Below are positions 25,720-34,315 of a stretch of 64,000 bases of DNA, one piece after another. A model generated the notes under the pieces. The model did no database searches. It was given only the letters and a program-made list of their open reading frames with translations, and had not been told where the DNA came from. How positions within the stretch are numbered: the first letter of the stretch is position 1; each line of letters opens with the position of its first letter. This stretch comes from JAKFDI01 sp044508835 (GTDB taxonomy: Bacteria > Pseudomonadota > Gammaproteobacteria > Burkholderiales > Burkholderiaceae_C), in the NCBI GenBank assembly GCA_044508835.1, contig JBIQHD010000013.1:1-64000 (forward strand), written 5' to 3'. Position numbers and translations under genes: made by a program.

Positions 25720-26601
25720 ATGCGCGAACTGAGCCTCGACCGCCTGCGAACGCTCGTCGCCATCGCCGACCTCGGCTCCTTCGCGGCGGCGTCGAAGGCG
25801 CTGCACCTCGCGCCCCCCACCATCAGCCTGCACGTCGCCGAGCTGGAGGCCCGCTTCGGCGCGCCGCTGCTGCTGCGCGGCAAGCCGCGCGTGGCGCCCA
25901 CCGGCGCCGGCGCCACGCTCGTCGAGCGCGCCCGGCGCCTGCTGGCCGATGCGGACGACGCGCTCGACGCGGTGCGGCGGCAGGTCGCGGGCGATGCCGG
26001 GCGCGTGCGCGTGGGCGCGTCGACGGGCGTGATCGCGTACCTGCTGCCGCGCGCGCTCGAGGCGCTGAACGCGCGGCACCCGGGCATCGACGTGCAGGTG
26101 AGCGTGCTCACTTCGGAGACCACGCTCGCGCGGCTCGCGGCCGGCACGCTGGACGTCGGCCTGGTCGCGCTGCCGCAGCCGCCCGGCGCGCGGGGGCTGC
26201 GCATCGTGCCGTGGCGGCGGGACCCGGTGATGGCCTTCGTGCCGGCGGCGTGGGCCGGCATCCCGAAGCGCGCCACGCCGGCCTGGCTGGCGGCGCGCCC
26301 GCTCATCCTCAACGACAGCGCCACCCGCCTGTGGCGGCAGACGGCCGAGTGGTTCGCGGCGGCCGGCGAGCAGCCGCGCCCGCGCATCGAGCTCAACTAC
26401 AACGACGCGATCAAGAGCCTCGTCGCCGCCGGCTACGGCGCGGCCGTGCTGCCGCACGAGGCCAGCGCCGGCGCGCCCGACGCGCGCATCGCCATGCGGC
26501 CGCTGCGCCCGGCGCTGTGGCGCGCGCTCGGCATCGCGCACCGCGTGGGCGAGGCCGACGGCGCCACGCAGCGCGTGCTGGCCACGCTTCGCGAGACCTG
26601 A
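25720..26601 (+). CDS. LysR-family transcriptional regulator
   Basis: A 293-residue regulator. The N-terminal winged helix-turn-helix spans residues 1-60 (LDRLRTLVAIADLGSFAAAS, then APPTISLHVAELEARFGAPLL), and the effector-binding domain follows from about residue 90 (VRVGASTGVIAYLLPRALEAL). The ATG overlaps no other gene. The gene is divergent from argC with a palindromic operator candidate between them, the classical LysR arrangement, so argC is a candidate target. The effector is unknown. Confidence 0.93.
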   Translation: MRELSLDRLRTLVAIADLGSFAAASKALHLAPPTISLHVAELEARFGAPLLLRGKPRVAPTGAGATLVERARRLLADADDALDAVRRQVAGDAGRVRVGASTGVIAYLLPRALEALNARHPGIDVQVSVLTSETTLARLAAGTLDVGLVALPQPPGARGLRIVPWRRDPVMAFVPAAWAGIPKRATPAWLAARPLILNDSATRLWRQTAEWFAAAGEQPRPRIELNYNDAIKSLVAAGYGAAVLPHEASAGAPDARIAMRPLRPALWRALGIAHRVGEADGATQRVLATLRET

Positions 26602-26655
26602 GGCCATCGCGCGCGCCGCGATGCAAAATCGTCCGGCACCGCTTCTCCACGCACC

Positions 26656-27315
26656 ATGCCCACCACCCTGTCCATCGCCCTCGCCGCGCTCGCGGCCTAC
26701 CTGATCGGCTCGCTCTCCTTCGCCGTGATCATCAGCCGCGTGATGGGCCTGAGCGACCCGCGCAGCTACGGCTCGGGCAACCCCGGCGCGACCAACGTGC
26801 TGCGCTCGGGCAACAAGACCGCGGCCATCCTCACGCTGGCATTCGACGCGCTCAAGGGTTTCGTGCCGGTGCTGCTGGTGCTGCTGTTCGGCCGCCCCTA
26901 CGGGCTGGGCATGGGCGCGGCGGCCGTCGTCGGCGTGGCGGCCTTCCTCGGCCACCTCTGGCCGGTGTTCTTCGGCTTCAAGGGCGGCAAGGGCGTGGCC
27001 ACCGCCGCCGGCGTGCTGTTCGCGCTCAACCCGTGGCTGGGGCTGGCCACGCTGGCGAGCTGGGTCGTCATCGCGGCGTTCTTCCGCTACTCGTCGCTCG
27101 CCTCGCTGGTGGCGGCGGTGTTCGCGCCGTTCTACCAGCTGCTGATCTGGGGCGGCGGCCCCATTGCGATGGCCGCCGGCGTGATGGGCCTGCTGCTCAT
27201 CGTGCGCCACCGCGCCAACATCGCGAAGCTGCTGGCCGGCACCGAGAGCAAGCTCGGCCGCAAGGCGCCGGCCGCGGCCGCCGCGCCGCGCGCGGCAAAG
27301 GGCCACAGGCGATGA
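26656..27315 (+). CDS. plsY: Glycerol-3-phosphate acyltransferase (acyl-phosphate dependent)
   Basis: A 219-residue inner-membrane enzyme that acylates glycerol 3-phosphate with acyl phosphate, the first step of phospholipid synthesis. The three conserved cytoplasmic loops are visible: SYGSGNPGATNVLRSGNK, FKGGKGVATAAG, and RHRANIAKLLAGTESKLG. About five membrane helices surround them. The C-terminus carries a short Ala/Arg tail beyond the usual end. The stop codon overlaps the start of the downstream thioredoxin-fold gene (ATGA), so the two are translationally coupled. Confidence 0.95.
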   Translation: MPTTLSIALAALAAYLIGSLSFAVIISRVMGLSDPRSYGSGNPGATNVLRSGNKTAAILTLAFDALKGFVPVLLVLLFGRPYGLGMGAAAVVGVAAFLGHLWPVFFGFKGGKGVATAAGVLFALNPWLGLATLASWVVIAAFFRYSSLASLVAAVFAPFYQLLIWGGGPIAMAAGVMGLLLIVRHRANIAKLLAGTESKLGRKAPAAAAAPRAAKGHRR

Positions 27316-27671
27316 GGGCCGAGGCCCGCCGGATGCTGGCGCTGTGCGTGGTCGCCGGCGCCGCATGGGGCGCGGGCCAGGGCCTGAAGGCGTGGCAGGG
27401 CCACCGCCTCGGCGAGCGCGTGGCCGCCAGCGCCGTGGCGGGCGACATCCTGATGATCTCCTCCGTGACCTGCGTGCATTGCCGTGAGGCGAGGCAGTGG
27501 CTCACCCGGCACGAGGTGCCGTTCAGCGAGTGCTTCATCGAGCAGGAGGCGGCCTGCGCCGAGGCCTATCGCCGGCTGATGGCGCAGGGCACGCCGACCC
27601 TGCTGGTGCGCGGCGAGCGGCAGCTGGGCTTCAGCGCGCGGCGGATCGCCGAGGCGCTCGAAGGAAGCTGA
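27312..27671 (+). CDS. Membrane-anchored or exported glutaredoxin-like protein
   Basis: A 119-residue protein with a hydrophobic N-terminal segment (residues 8-22, MLALCVVAGAAWGAG) that may serve as signal or anchor, followed by a glutaredoxin-type domain. The redox motif CVHC (CxxC) lies at about residues 56-59 in ISSVTCVHCREAR, and the cis-proline in GTPTLLV follows near residue 97. Two further cysteines occur in ECFIEQEAACAE. It probably acts as a thiol oxidoreductase at the membrane. Its ATG overlaps the plsY stop by four bases. The link to phospholipid synthesis is not explained by known biology. Confidence 0.82.
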   Translation: MRAEARRMLALCVVAGAAWGAGQGLKAWQGHRLGERVAASAVAGDILMISSVTCVHCREARQWLTRHEVPFSECFIEQEAACAEAYRRLMAQGTPTLLVRGERQLGFSARRIAEALEGS

Positions 27672-27845
27672 TCTGGCAGGGGCCCGGGCGCCGCCCGCGA
27701 CGCCGCGCCGGTTTGCCGGATCGCACGGACAGCGGCCGGGGAATGGGCTAGATTGCCCGAAGCCCCGCCGGTCCGGGCGGCGAACGCTCCGGCCGCGCGG
27801 CTGTCCGCAGCATGCGTCGGCGACGACGCGACAGGAGGAAGTCCC

Positions 27846-29342
27846 ATGAGCGATTCGAACCAGACCCTCGCCGGCTCCACCACCGCCGCCGGCGCGCCCG
27901 CGGCCAGCGACCGGAACTCGCTGACGATCGGCCCCGACGGGCCGGTGCTGCTGCACGACGTGCACTTCCTGGAGCAGATGGCGCACTTCAACCGCGAGAA
28001 GGTGCCCGAGCGCCAGCCGCACGCCAAGGGCGCGGGCGCCTTCGGCGTGTTCGAGGCCACCGAGGACGTGTCCAGGTACACCAAGGCGGCGCTGTTCCGC
28101 CGGGGCGCCTGCACCGAGATGCTGGCGCGCTTCTCCACCGTGGCAGGCGAGGCCGGCAGCCCCGACACCTGGCGCGACGTGCGCGGCTTCTCGCTGAAGT
28201 TCTACACGTCCGAGGGCAACTACGACCTCGTGGGCAACAACACGCCGGTGTTCTTCGTGCGCGACCCGATGAAGTTCCCGCACTTCATCCGCAGCCAGAA
28301 GCGCCTGCCCGACTCGGGCCTGCGCGACAACCACATGCAGTGGGACTTCTGGACGGGCAACCCCGAGACCGCGCACCAGGTGACCTACCTGATGGGCGAC
28401 CGCGGCCTGCCGCGCACCTGGCGCCACATGAACGGCTACGGCTCGCACACCTACCTGTGGGTCAACGCGGCGGGCGAGAAGTTCTGGGTCAAGTACCACT
28501 TCCACACGAAGCAGGGCATGGCCTTCTTCGGCAATGCCGAGGCCGCGGCCATGGCCGGCAGCGACGCCGACTTCCACCGCCGCGACCTGTTCGAGGCCAT
28601 CGCCCGCGGCGAGCATCCGGGCTGGACGCTGTCGGTGCAGGTCATGCCGTACGCCGAGGCGAAGGGCTACCGCTTCAACCCCTTCGACCTCACCAAGACC
28701 TGGTCGCACAAGGACTACCCGCTGATCAAGGTCGGCACGATGACGCTGAACCGCAACCCGGAGAACTTCTTCGCCCAGATCGAGCAGGCGGCGTTCTCGC
28801 CGGGCAACACGGTGCCGGGCATCGGCCTGTCGCCGGACAAGATGCTGCTCGGCCGCGCCTTCGCCTACAACGACGCGCAGCGCAACCGCATCGGCACCAA
28901 CTTCCACCAGCTGCCGGTCAACCGGCCCAGGGTGCCGGTGAACACCTACCTGTTCGACGGCCAGATGGCCTACGAGCACAGCGGCAGCGCGCCCGTGTAC
29001 GCGCCCAACAGCGGCGGGCGGCCCTGGGCCGACGCCACCGGCGCCGTGGACGACGGCTGGGAGGCCGACGGCGCGATGGTGCGCAGCGCCTACACCCTGC
29101 ACGAGCAGGACGACGACTTCGGCCAGCCCGGCACGCTGGTGCGCGAGGTGTTCGACGACGCGCAGCGCACCCGGCTGGTCGACCAGGTGGCGGGCAGCCT
29201 GCTCGGCGGCGTGCGCAGCCCGGTGCTGGAGCGCGCCTTCGACTACTGGAAGCGCATCGACGCCGACGTGGGCCGGCGCATCGAGGAGAAAGTGCGCGCC
29301 GGGGCGGCACCCCAGCCGGTCGAGGGCATGGGCGAACGCTAG
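27846..29342 (+). CDS. Haem catalase (monofunctional)
   Basis: A 498-residue haem catalase that disproportionates hydrogen peroxide. The catalytic histidine is His59 in ERQPHAKGAGAFG, with Asn132 in VGNNTPVFFVRDP and the proximal haem ligand Tyr341 in GRAFAYNDAQRNR. The length fits the small-subunit class. There is no signal peptide, so it is cytoplasmic. AGGAGG lies eight bases before the ATG. A -10-like TAGATT occurs about 95 bases upstream, but no OxyR site could be identified with confidence. It ends 24 bp before the convergent HPF-like gene. Confidence 0.95.
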   Translation: MSDSNQTLAGSTTAAGAPAASDRNSLTIGPDGPVLLHDVHFLEQMAHFNREKVPERQPHAKGAGAFGVFEATEDVSRYTKAALFRRGACTEMLARFSTVAGEAGSPDTWRDVRGFSLKFYTSEGNYDLVGNNTPVFFVRDPMKFPHFIRSQKRLPDSGLRDNHMQWDFWTGNPETAHQVTYLMGDRGLPRTWRHMNGYGSHTYLWVNAAGEKFWVKYHFHTKQGMAFFGNAEAAAMAGSDADFHRRDLFEAIARGEHPGWTLSVQVMPYAEAKGYRFNPFDLTKTWSHKDYPLIKVGTMTLNRNPENFFAQIEQAAFSPGNTVPGIGLSPDKMLLGRAFAYNDAQRNRIGTNFHQLPVNRPRVPVNTYLFDGQMAYEHSGSAPVYAPNSGGRPWADATGAVDDGWEADGAMVRSAYTLHEQDDDFGQPGTLVREVFDDAQRTRLVDQVAGSLLGGVRSPVLERAFDYWKRIDADVGRRIEEKVRAGAAPQPVEGMGER

Positions 29343-29365
29343 GGCGCCGGCGGCGCGCGGGCGGC

Positions 29366-29728
29366 TCAGGCCTCGCCCGTGCCGCCGGTGCGCCCGCGGA
29401 TCGACTCGGTCCCGTGCGCGTCGCGCGCGCGGCCGAGGGCCGAGTCGACCGAGCGCAGCAGCTTCTCGCCCGCGCCGCGCAGGGCCTCGGCCACGCTGCC
29501 GGCGTCGTGGGTCACGGCGATCGGCGGGCGTCCGGCCACGCGGGCTTCGAGCTTGCAGCGCTTGTCGTTGTCGCCGGCGCGGGCGGCGTTGACGTCGCTC
29601 AAGTGCACCTCGATGCGGGTGATGTGGTCGCGAAAGCGCGCCAGCTTGTCCTTCAGCTCGCCCTCCGCCCATTGCACGAGCGAATCGCGGTTCTGGATGT
29701 TGTCGTCGGTGTTCAGGTGGACCTGCAT
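29366..29728 (-). CDS. HPF/RaiA-like ribosome-associated protein
   Basis: A 120-residue protein with the fold pattern of ribosome hibernation factors: an N-terminal strand MQVHLNTDDNI, helix QWAEGELKDKLARFRDHI, strands RIEVHLSDVNA and CKLEARVAGRPPIAVTHDA, then the helix VAEALRGAGEKLLRSVDSALGR. The basic positions on the second helix fit rRNA contact. The C-terminal 15 residues are disordered. Members of this family bind the ribosomal decoding region in stationary phase. It sits downstream of YciO-type gene on the same strand direction but separated by 55 bp. Confidence 0.85.
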   Translation of the reverse strand: MQVHLNTDDNIQNRDSLVQWAEGELKDKLARFRDHITRIEVHLSDVNAARAGDNDKRCKLEARVAGRPPIAVTHDAGSVAEALRGAGEKLLRSVDSALGRARDAHGTESIRGRTGGTGEA

Positions 29729-29783
29729 GCGAATCCTCGGTGAATGATCGATATGGAGTCCGAGTGCCGCGGCGCGCGAAGGT

Positions 29784-30419
29784 TCAGCCCTCGAACGTGA
29801 GGCCCAGCTGCGCCGGGTCGCCGCGCCCGCGGCGCACCAGCACCGGCTCGTCGCCGCTCAGGTCGACCACCGTGGTCGACTCCATCGCGCAGGCGCCGGC
29901 GTCGACCACGCCGTGGAGCAGCTTGTCGTAGCGCGCGACGATCTCGTCGGCGTCGTTCAGCGGCTCGGTCTCGCCGGGCGGGATCAGCGTGGTGGCGAGC
30001 AGCGGCTGGCCGAGCACGGTGAGCAGATCCTGCGCCACGCGGTGCGTGGGCACGCGCAGGCCGATGGTGCGGCGCGAGGGGTGCGACACGCGCCGCGGCA
30101 CTTCCTTCGTGGCTTCGAGGATGAAGGTGAAGGGGCCGGGCGTGCCCAGCTTGAGCAGGCGGTACTGGCGGTTGTCCACGCGCGCGTAGTTGGCGAGCTC
30201 GCTCAGGTCGCGGCACAGCAGCGTGAGCAGGTGCTTGTCGTCCACGCCGCGGATGCGCCGCAGGCTCTCGGCCGCGGCCTTGTCGTCGAGGTGGCACACG
30301 AGCGCATAGCTCGAATCGGTGGGGATGGCGATCACGCCGCCGCCGTGCAGCAGCTGCGCGGCCTGCTTCAGCAGGCGCGGCTGCGGGTTCTCGGGGTGGA
30401 CTTCGAAGTGCAGCGACAT
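29784..30419 (-). CDS. YciO/YrdC/Sua5-family protein (threonylcarbamoyl-AMP synthase-like)
   Basis: A 211-residue cytoplasmic protein of the YrdC-like double-stranded RNA/nucleotide-binding fold. The family motifs are AIPTDSSYALVCHLDD at residues 31-46, LRRIRGVDDKHLLTLLC near 60-76, TPGPFTFILEATKEVP, and GLRVPTHRVAQDLL with the STT motif near residue 183. The shorter size and YciO-like pattern suggest the YciO branch rather than the essential TsaC/Sua5, so a full t6A role is uncertain. It starts five bases after the PHP gene stop, a gene pair also found together in E. coli (yciV-yciO). Confidence 0.88.
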   Translation of the reverse strand: MSLHFEVHPENPQPRLLKQAAQLLHGGGVIAIPTDSSYALVCHLDDKAAAESLRRIRGVDDKHLLTLLCRDLSELANYARVDNRQYRLLKLGTPGPFTFILEATKEVPRRVSHPSRRTIGLRVPTHRVAQDLLTVLGQPLLATTLIPPGETEPLNDADEIVARYDKLLHGVVDAGACAMESTTVVDLSGDEPVLVRRGRGDPAQLGLTFEG

Positions 30420-30424
30420 GGGCG

Positions 30425-31276
30425 TCACGCGGGGTGGTGCACGCGCGCGGCGAGTGCTTCCCACACCGGCGTGAGCTGCGGGGGCAGCGGCGGCAGGGCG
30501 CCCAGGTCGACGTGGCTCTCGTCGGGGCTGTGGAAGTCCGAGCCGCGCGAGGCGAGCAGGTCGAACTCCAGCGCCGTCTCTGTGTACCTGGCGAAGTCGG
30601 CGGGGCTGTGGCTGCCGGTCACCACCTCCACGCCGCGCCCGCCGTGCGTCTTGAACTCGGTGAAGAGCGCGTACTCCTCGGTCGGCGTGAACTTGTAGCG
30701 GCCCGGGTGCGCGATCACCGCCATGCCGCCGGCCTCGGTGATCCAGCGCACGGCGTTGGCCAGCGTCGCCCAGCGGTGCGGCACGAAGCCGGGCCGGCCT
30801 TCGACGAGGAAGCGGCGGAACACCTCGGAGGTGTCGGCGCACACGCCGGTCTCGACCAGGAAGCGGGCGAAGTGCGTGCGCGAGATCAGCTCGGGGTTGC
30901 CGACGTAGCGCAGCGCGCCCTCGTAGGCGCCTTCGATGCCCACGGCCGCGAGGCCCGCCGCCATCTCGAGCGCGCGTTCGCGCCGGCCGCCGCGCGTGGC
31001 GCGCAGGCCGGCGACGAGCGCGGCGTCGTCGGCGTCGAAGCCGAGGCCGACGATGTGCACCGTCTGGCCGGCGAAGGTGATGGAGACCTCGGTGCCGGTG
31101 AGGTAGGGCAGGCCGAGCGCCAGTGCGGCCGTGCGGGCGCGGTGCTGGCCGGCCACCTCGTCGTGGTCGGTCAGCGCCCACAGCGCCACGCCGTTGGCCT
31201 TGGCGCGCGCGGCCAGGGCTTCCGGCTCGAGCGTGCCGTCCGACACGGTGGAATGGCAGTGCAGGTCGGCGTTCAT
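30425..31276 (-). CDS. PHP-domain phosphoesterase (YciV/Rnm-like 3',5'-nucleotide bisphosphate phosphatase)
   Basis: A 283-residue cytoplasmic metallo-phosphoesterase. The PHP metal-binding motifs are all present: DLHCHSTVSDG at residues 4-14, TDHDEV near 38-43, GTEVSI near 61, AHPGRY near 190, and a final SDFHSPDE near 247. The YciV branch removes the 3' phosphate of 3',5'-bisphosphonucleotides and trims 5' ends of small RNAs. It is the upstream partner of the YciO-type gene, with which it forms an operon. Confidence 0.9.
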   Translation of the reverse strand: MNADLHCHSTVSDGTLEPEALAARAKANGVALWALTDHDEVAGQHRARTAALALGLPYLTGTEVSITFAGQTVHIVGLGFDADDAALVAGLRATRGGRRERALEMAAGLAAVGIEGAYEGALRYVGNPELISRTHFARFLVETGVCADTSEVFRRFLVEGRPGFVPHRWATLANAVRWITEAGGMAVIAHPGRYKFTPTEEYALFTEFKTHGGRGVEVVTGSHSPADFARYTETALEFDLLASRGSDFHSPDESHVDLGALPPLPPQLTPVWEALAARVHHPA

Positions 31277-31334
31277 CCGCGAATTGTAGGAAGCGGGGCG
31301 TCGGCGAGGCGCCGGCAAGGGGATGGCGGCGCCT

Positions 31335-32519
31335 TCAGCGCGCCACGCGCAGCACCTGCCCGCGGGGGCTGTCGGTGAGCAGGAGCAGCGCGCCGTCCGG
31401 GGCCTGGCGCACGTCGCGGATGCGCTCGCCGAGCGAGGCATACATCTCTTCGCGGCTGGTGGCCGCCGCGCCGTCGAGCGCCACGCGCCACAGCGCCTGG
31501 CCGCGCAGCGCGCCGACGAAGGCATGGCCGCGCCACTCGGGAAACATCGTGCCGTCGTGGATGCACAGCCCGCTCGGGGCGATGGAGGTCGGCACCCAGT
31601 GGGTGACCGGCTGCTCCAGCCCCTCGGCGGCCGAGGCGCCGCCCACCGGCTCGCAGCGGCCCACCGGCGCGCCGTACTCGCAGCCGTAGGAGATGCGCGG
31701 CCAGCCGTAGTTGCGGCCCTTGCGCACGAGGTTCAGCTCGTCGCCGCCCTGCGGGCCGTGCTCGGCCACCCACAGCTCGCCCGTCGCGGGATGCAGCGCC
31801 GCGCCCTGCGGGTTGCGGTGGCCGAAGCTCCAGATCTCGGGCCGCGCGCCGGGTCTGCCCACGAACGGGTTGTCGGCGGGCACGCTGCCGTCGGGGCGGA
31901 TGCGCACCACCTTGCCGTGGTGGGTGGCGAGGTCCTGCGCCTTCACGCGCTCGCCGGCGCTCTGCCGGTCGCCGAGGGTGACGAACAGCAGGCCGTCGCG
32001 GTCGAACACCAGGCGCGAGCCGAAGTGGGCGTTGGTCGAGGCCTTGGGCGTCTGGCGGAAGATCACCTGCACGTCGCGCAGCGCCTCGCCCGCCAGCCGG
32101 CCGCGCGCCACGGCCGTGCCGTTGCGCCCCGACTCGCCGCCGCGGCCGGCTTCGGCGTAGCTGAGGTAGACCATGAGGTCGCCCCCTTCGGCGCGCGCGG
32201 CCACGTCGAGCAGGCCGCCCTGGCCGCGGGCGTGCACCTCGGGCACGCCGCCCAGGCGCGCCACCGGCCGGCCGTCCAGCGCCAGCAGCGCCAGCCGCCC
32301 GGCCTTCTCGGTGACGAGCATCCGGCCGTCGGCGAGCACGGCCAGGCCCCACGGGTGTTCGAGGCCGGACGCCAGCGTGCGCGGCACCGGCGGCGCCGCG
32401 GCGCGCACGAGGCGCGGGCCGGCCGCCAGCAGCGCCGGCGCACCGGCGGCGAGCCGGCGCAGCACCCGGCGGCGCGACCAGCGGGGAAGCTCGGATGCAG
32501 GCGACGTGTCGGGCGTCAT
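31335..32519 (-). CDS. Tat-exported PQQ-dependent sugar dehydrogenase-like protein (YliI/Asd type)
   Basis: A 394-residue periplasmic protein. The start at 32519 places a twin-arginine signal (WSRRRVLRRLAAGAPALLAAG, residues about 11-31) correctly; an upstream in-frame ATG at 32561 only adds residues before it. The mature part is a beta-propeller of the soluble aldose/glucose dehydrogenase family: LEHPWGLAVLADGRMLVTE, GGLLDVA, FGSRLVFDRDGLLFVTLGDR, SFGHRNPQG and WVAEHGPQGGDELN. The family uses PQQ to oxidise aldoses. Export by Tat suggests folding, and possibly cofactor loading, before transport. It stands between the PHP gene and the chemoreceptor. Confidence 0.9.
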   Translation of the reverse strand: MTPDTSPASELPRWSRRRVLRRLAAGAPALLAAGPRLVRAAAPPVPRTLASGLEHPWGLAVLADGRMLVTEKAGRLALLALDGRPVARLGGVPEVHARGQGGLLDVAARAEGGDLMVYLSYAEAGRGGESGRNGTAVARGRLAGEALRDVQVIFRQTPKASTNAHFGSRLVFDRDGLLFVTLGDRQSAGERVKAQDLATHHGKVVRIRPDGSVPADNPFVGRPGARPEIWSFGHRNPQGAALHPATGELWVAEHGPQGGDELNLVRKGRNYGWPRISYGCEYGAPVGRCEPVGGASAAEGLEQPVTHWVPTSIAPSGLCIHDGTMFPEWRGHAFVGALRGQALWRVALDGAAATSREEMYASLGERIRDVRQAPDGALLLLTDSPRGQVLRVAR

Positions 32520-32615
32520 GGCGCGGCTCCGCAGTGGGGATGGCCCGATGCTACGCAGCACGCGCCGACCCTTGCCGGCGAGCCGGAAGCCCCCGCTGGA
32601 AGAGGGCCGCCCGCG

Positions 32616-34181
32616 TCACGCGGCCGTCGCCGCGTCCTTCAGCCGGAACACGCTCATCGCCCGCACCAGCTGCGCCGCCTGCTGGCTCAGGCTCTCGGTG
32701 GCGGCCACGCTCTCCTCGACGAGCGCCGCGTTCTGCTGCGTCACCTGGTCGAGCTGGGTCACCGCACCGGTGATCTGCGTGATGCCGGCGCTCTGCTCCT
32801 GCGTGGCCGCGCTGATGCCGTTGACCAGGTCGGCCACGCGCCGCACCTGCAGCACCATGTCCTGCATGGTGCGGCCCGTGTCGCCGACGAGCAGGCTGCC
32901 GGCCTCCACCTTCTCGACGCTGTCGCTGATCAGCGCCTTGATCTCGCGCGCCGCCTGGGCGCTGCGCTGCGCGAGGCTGCGCACCTCGCCGGCCACCACC
33001 GCGAAGCCGCGGCCCTGCTCGCCGGCGCGGGCGGCCTCCACCGCGGCGTTGAGCGCGAGGATGTTGGTCTGGAAGGCGATGCCGTCGATCACGCCGATGA
33101 TGTCGGCGATCTTCTTGCTCGACGTGTTGATGTCGTCCATCGTCCGCACGATGCGGCCCACCGCGTCGCCGCCCTGCGCGGCCACCTCGCTGGCCGCGCG
33201 GGCGAGCTGCGAGGCCTCGTGCGCGACGTCGGAGTTGCTGTGCACCGTGCCGGACAGCTGCTCGATCGACGCCGCGGTCTGCTGCAGGTTGCCCGCCTGC
33301 TCCTCGGTGCGCTGCCCGAGGTCGCTGGTGCCGGCGGCGATCTGGCTCGACGCGGTGGCGATCGAGTCGCTGCTCTGGCGCACGAGGCCCACGGTGCCGG
33401 CCAGGCTGTGGGTCATCGCCTTCAGCGCCGCCAGGAGCTGGCCGGTCTCGTCGCTGCTCCTCACCTCGATGTGCGGGCTCAGGTCGCCGGCGGCCACGGT
33501 CTTCGCGATGCCCACGGCCTTGCGCAGCGGCGCGGCGACCGAGCGGGTGAGCCACCAGGCGAAGCCCACGCCGAACGCCAGCGCGAGCGACCCGACGCCC
33601 AGCATGAGCCGGTCGACCGAGGTGATCTGCCGCCGGGTCTGCGCGCCCGCGGCGCGGGCCTGCGACCGCTGCAGCTCGCTCAGCGCGTCCACGTGGCCCT
33701 GCAGCACGTCGATGGCCGGCAGCGTCTCGCGGGTCAGCAGCTGCGCCGCCTCGTCGCGCCGGTCCTCGGCGAGCAGGCCGGCGACCCGCGTGAACGACTC
33801 GACGTAGGCGGCGCGCGCCGCGCGGGCCTTGGCCAGCAGCGCGGCGTCGGCGTCCGAGTCGACGCGCGCGTCGAGCGTGTCGATCGCCTGCGTGATCGCC
33901 GTCTTGTTGGCCTCGATCGCCTGCCGCACCTGCTCCGCCTGCGCCGCGTCGGCCACGAAGAACAGCTCCATCGTGCGGCGGGCGTTGGCGCGGGTGAGGC
34001 CGTTGATCGTGGCCGCGGCGTCGGCCTTGGCCCAGTCGTGCTCGATGAGCCGCGCGTTGGCCGCGCCGACGCGGTCGAAGCCGCCGGAGGCCAGCAGCAC
34101 GATGATGGCCATCATCGCCAGGACGAGGCCGAATCCGAGGCCCAGGCGGGCGCCGAGTCTGAGGTTTCGCAGCAGGAGCAT
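32616..34181 (-). CDS. Methyl-accepting chemotaxis protein
   Basis: A 521-residue chemoreceptor. A first membrane helix (about residues 13-33) is followed by a periplasmic four-helix-type sensor domain (34-190), a second helix (about 191-212), a HAMP segment, and the signalling domain with the highly conserved hairpin tip AGEQGRGFAVVAGEVRSLAQRS. The protein ends ATAA and lacks the C-terminal pentapeptide used to tether CheR/CheB. The ligand is unknown. No other chemotaxis genes are nearby, so it feeds a pathway encoded elsewhere. Confidence 0.95.
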   Translation of the reverse strand: MLLLRNLRLGARLGLGFGLVLAMMAIIVLLASGGFDRVGAANARLIEHDWAKADAAATINGLTRANARRTMELFFVADAAQAEQVRQAIEANKTAITQAIDTLDARVDSDADAALLAKARAARAAYVESFTRVAGLLAEDRRDEAAQLLTRETLPAIDVLQGHVDALSELQRSQARAAGAQTRRQITSVDRLMLGVGSLALAFGVGFAWWLTRSVAAPLRKAVGIAKTVAAGDLSPHIEVRSSDETGQLLAALKAMTHSLAGTVGLVRQSSDSIATASSQIAAGTSDLGQRTEEQAGNLQQTAASIEQLSGTVHSNSDVAHEASQLARAASEVAAQGGDAVGRIVRTMDDINTSSKKIADIIGVIDGIAFQTNILALNAAVEAARAGEQGRGFAVVAGEVRSLAQRSAQAAREIKALISDSVEKVEAGSLLVGDTGRTMQDMVLQVRRVADLVNGISAATQEQSAGITQITGAVTQLDQVTQQNAALVEESVAATESLSQQAAQLVRAMSVFRLKDAATAA

Positions 34182-34315
34182 GGTGTTCGAATGGGCAGTT
34201 CCAGCCCGGCTATCGACGCGCCGGCGGCCGCCTGAAGGCCGGCGGCGCGCGGGCTTGACCTTCGTCAGCCGCGTGGCCGGCGCTGCCGATTTCGCTTGAC
34301 AGGCGCCGCGTTCGT

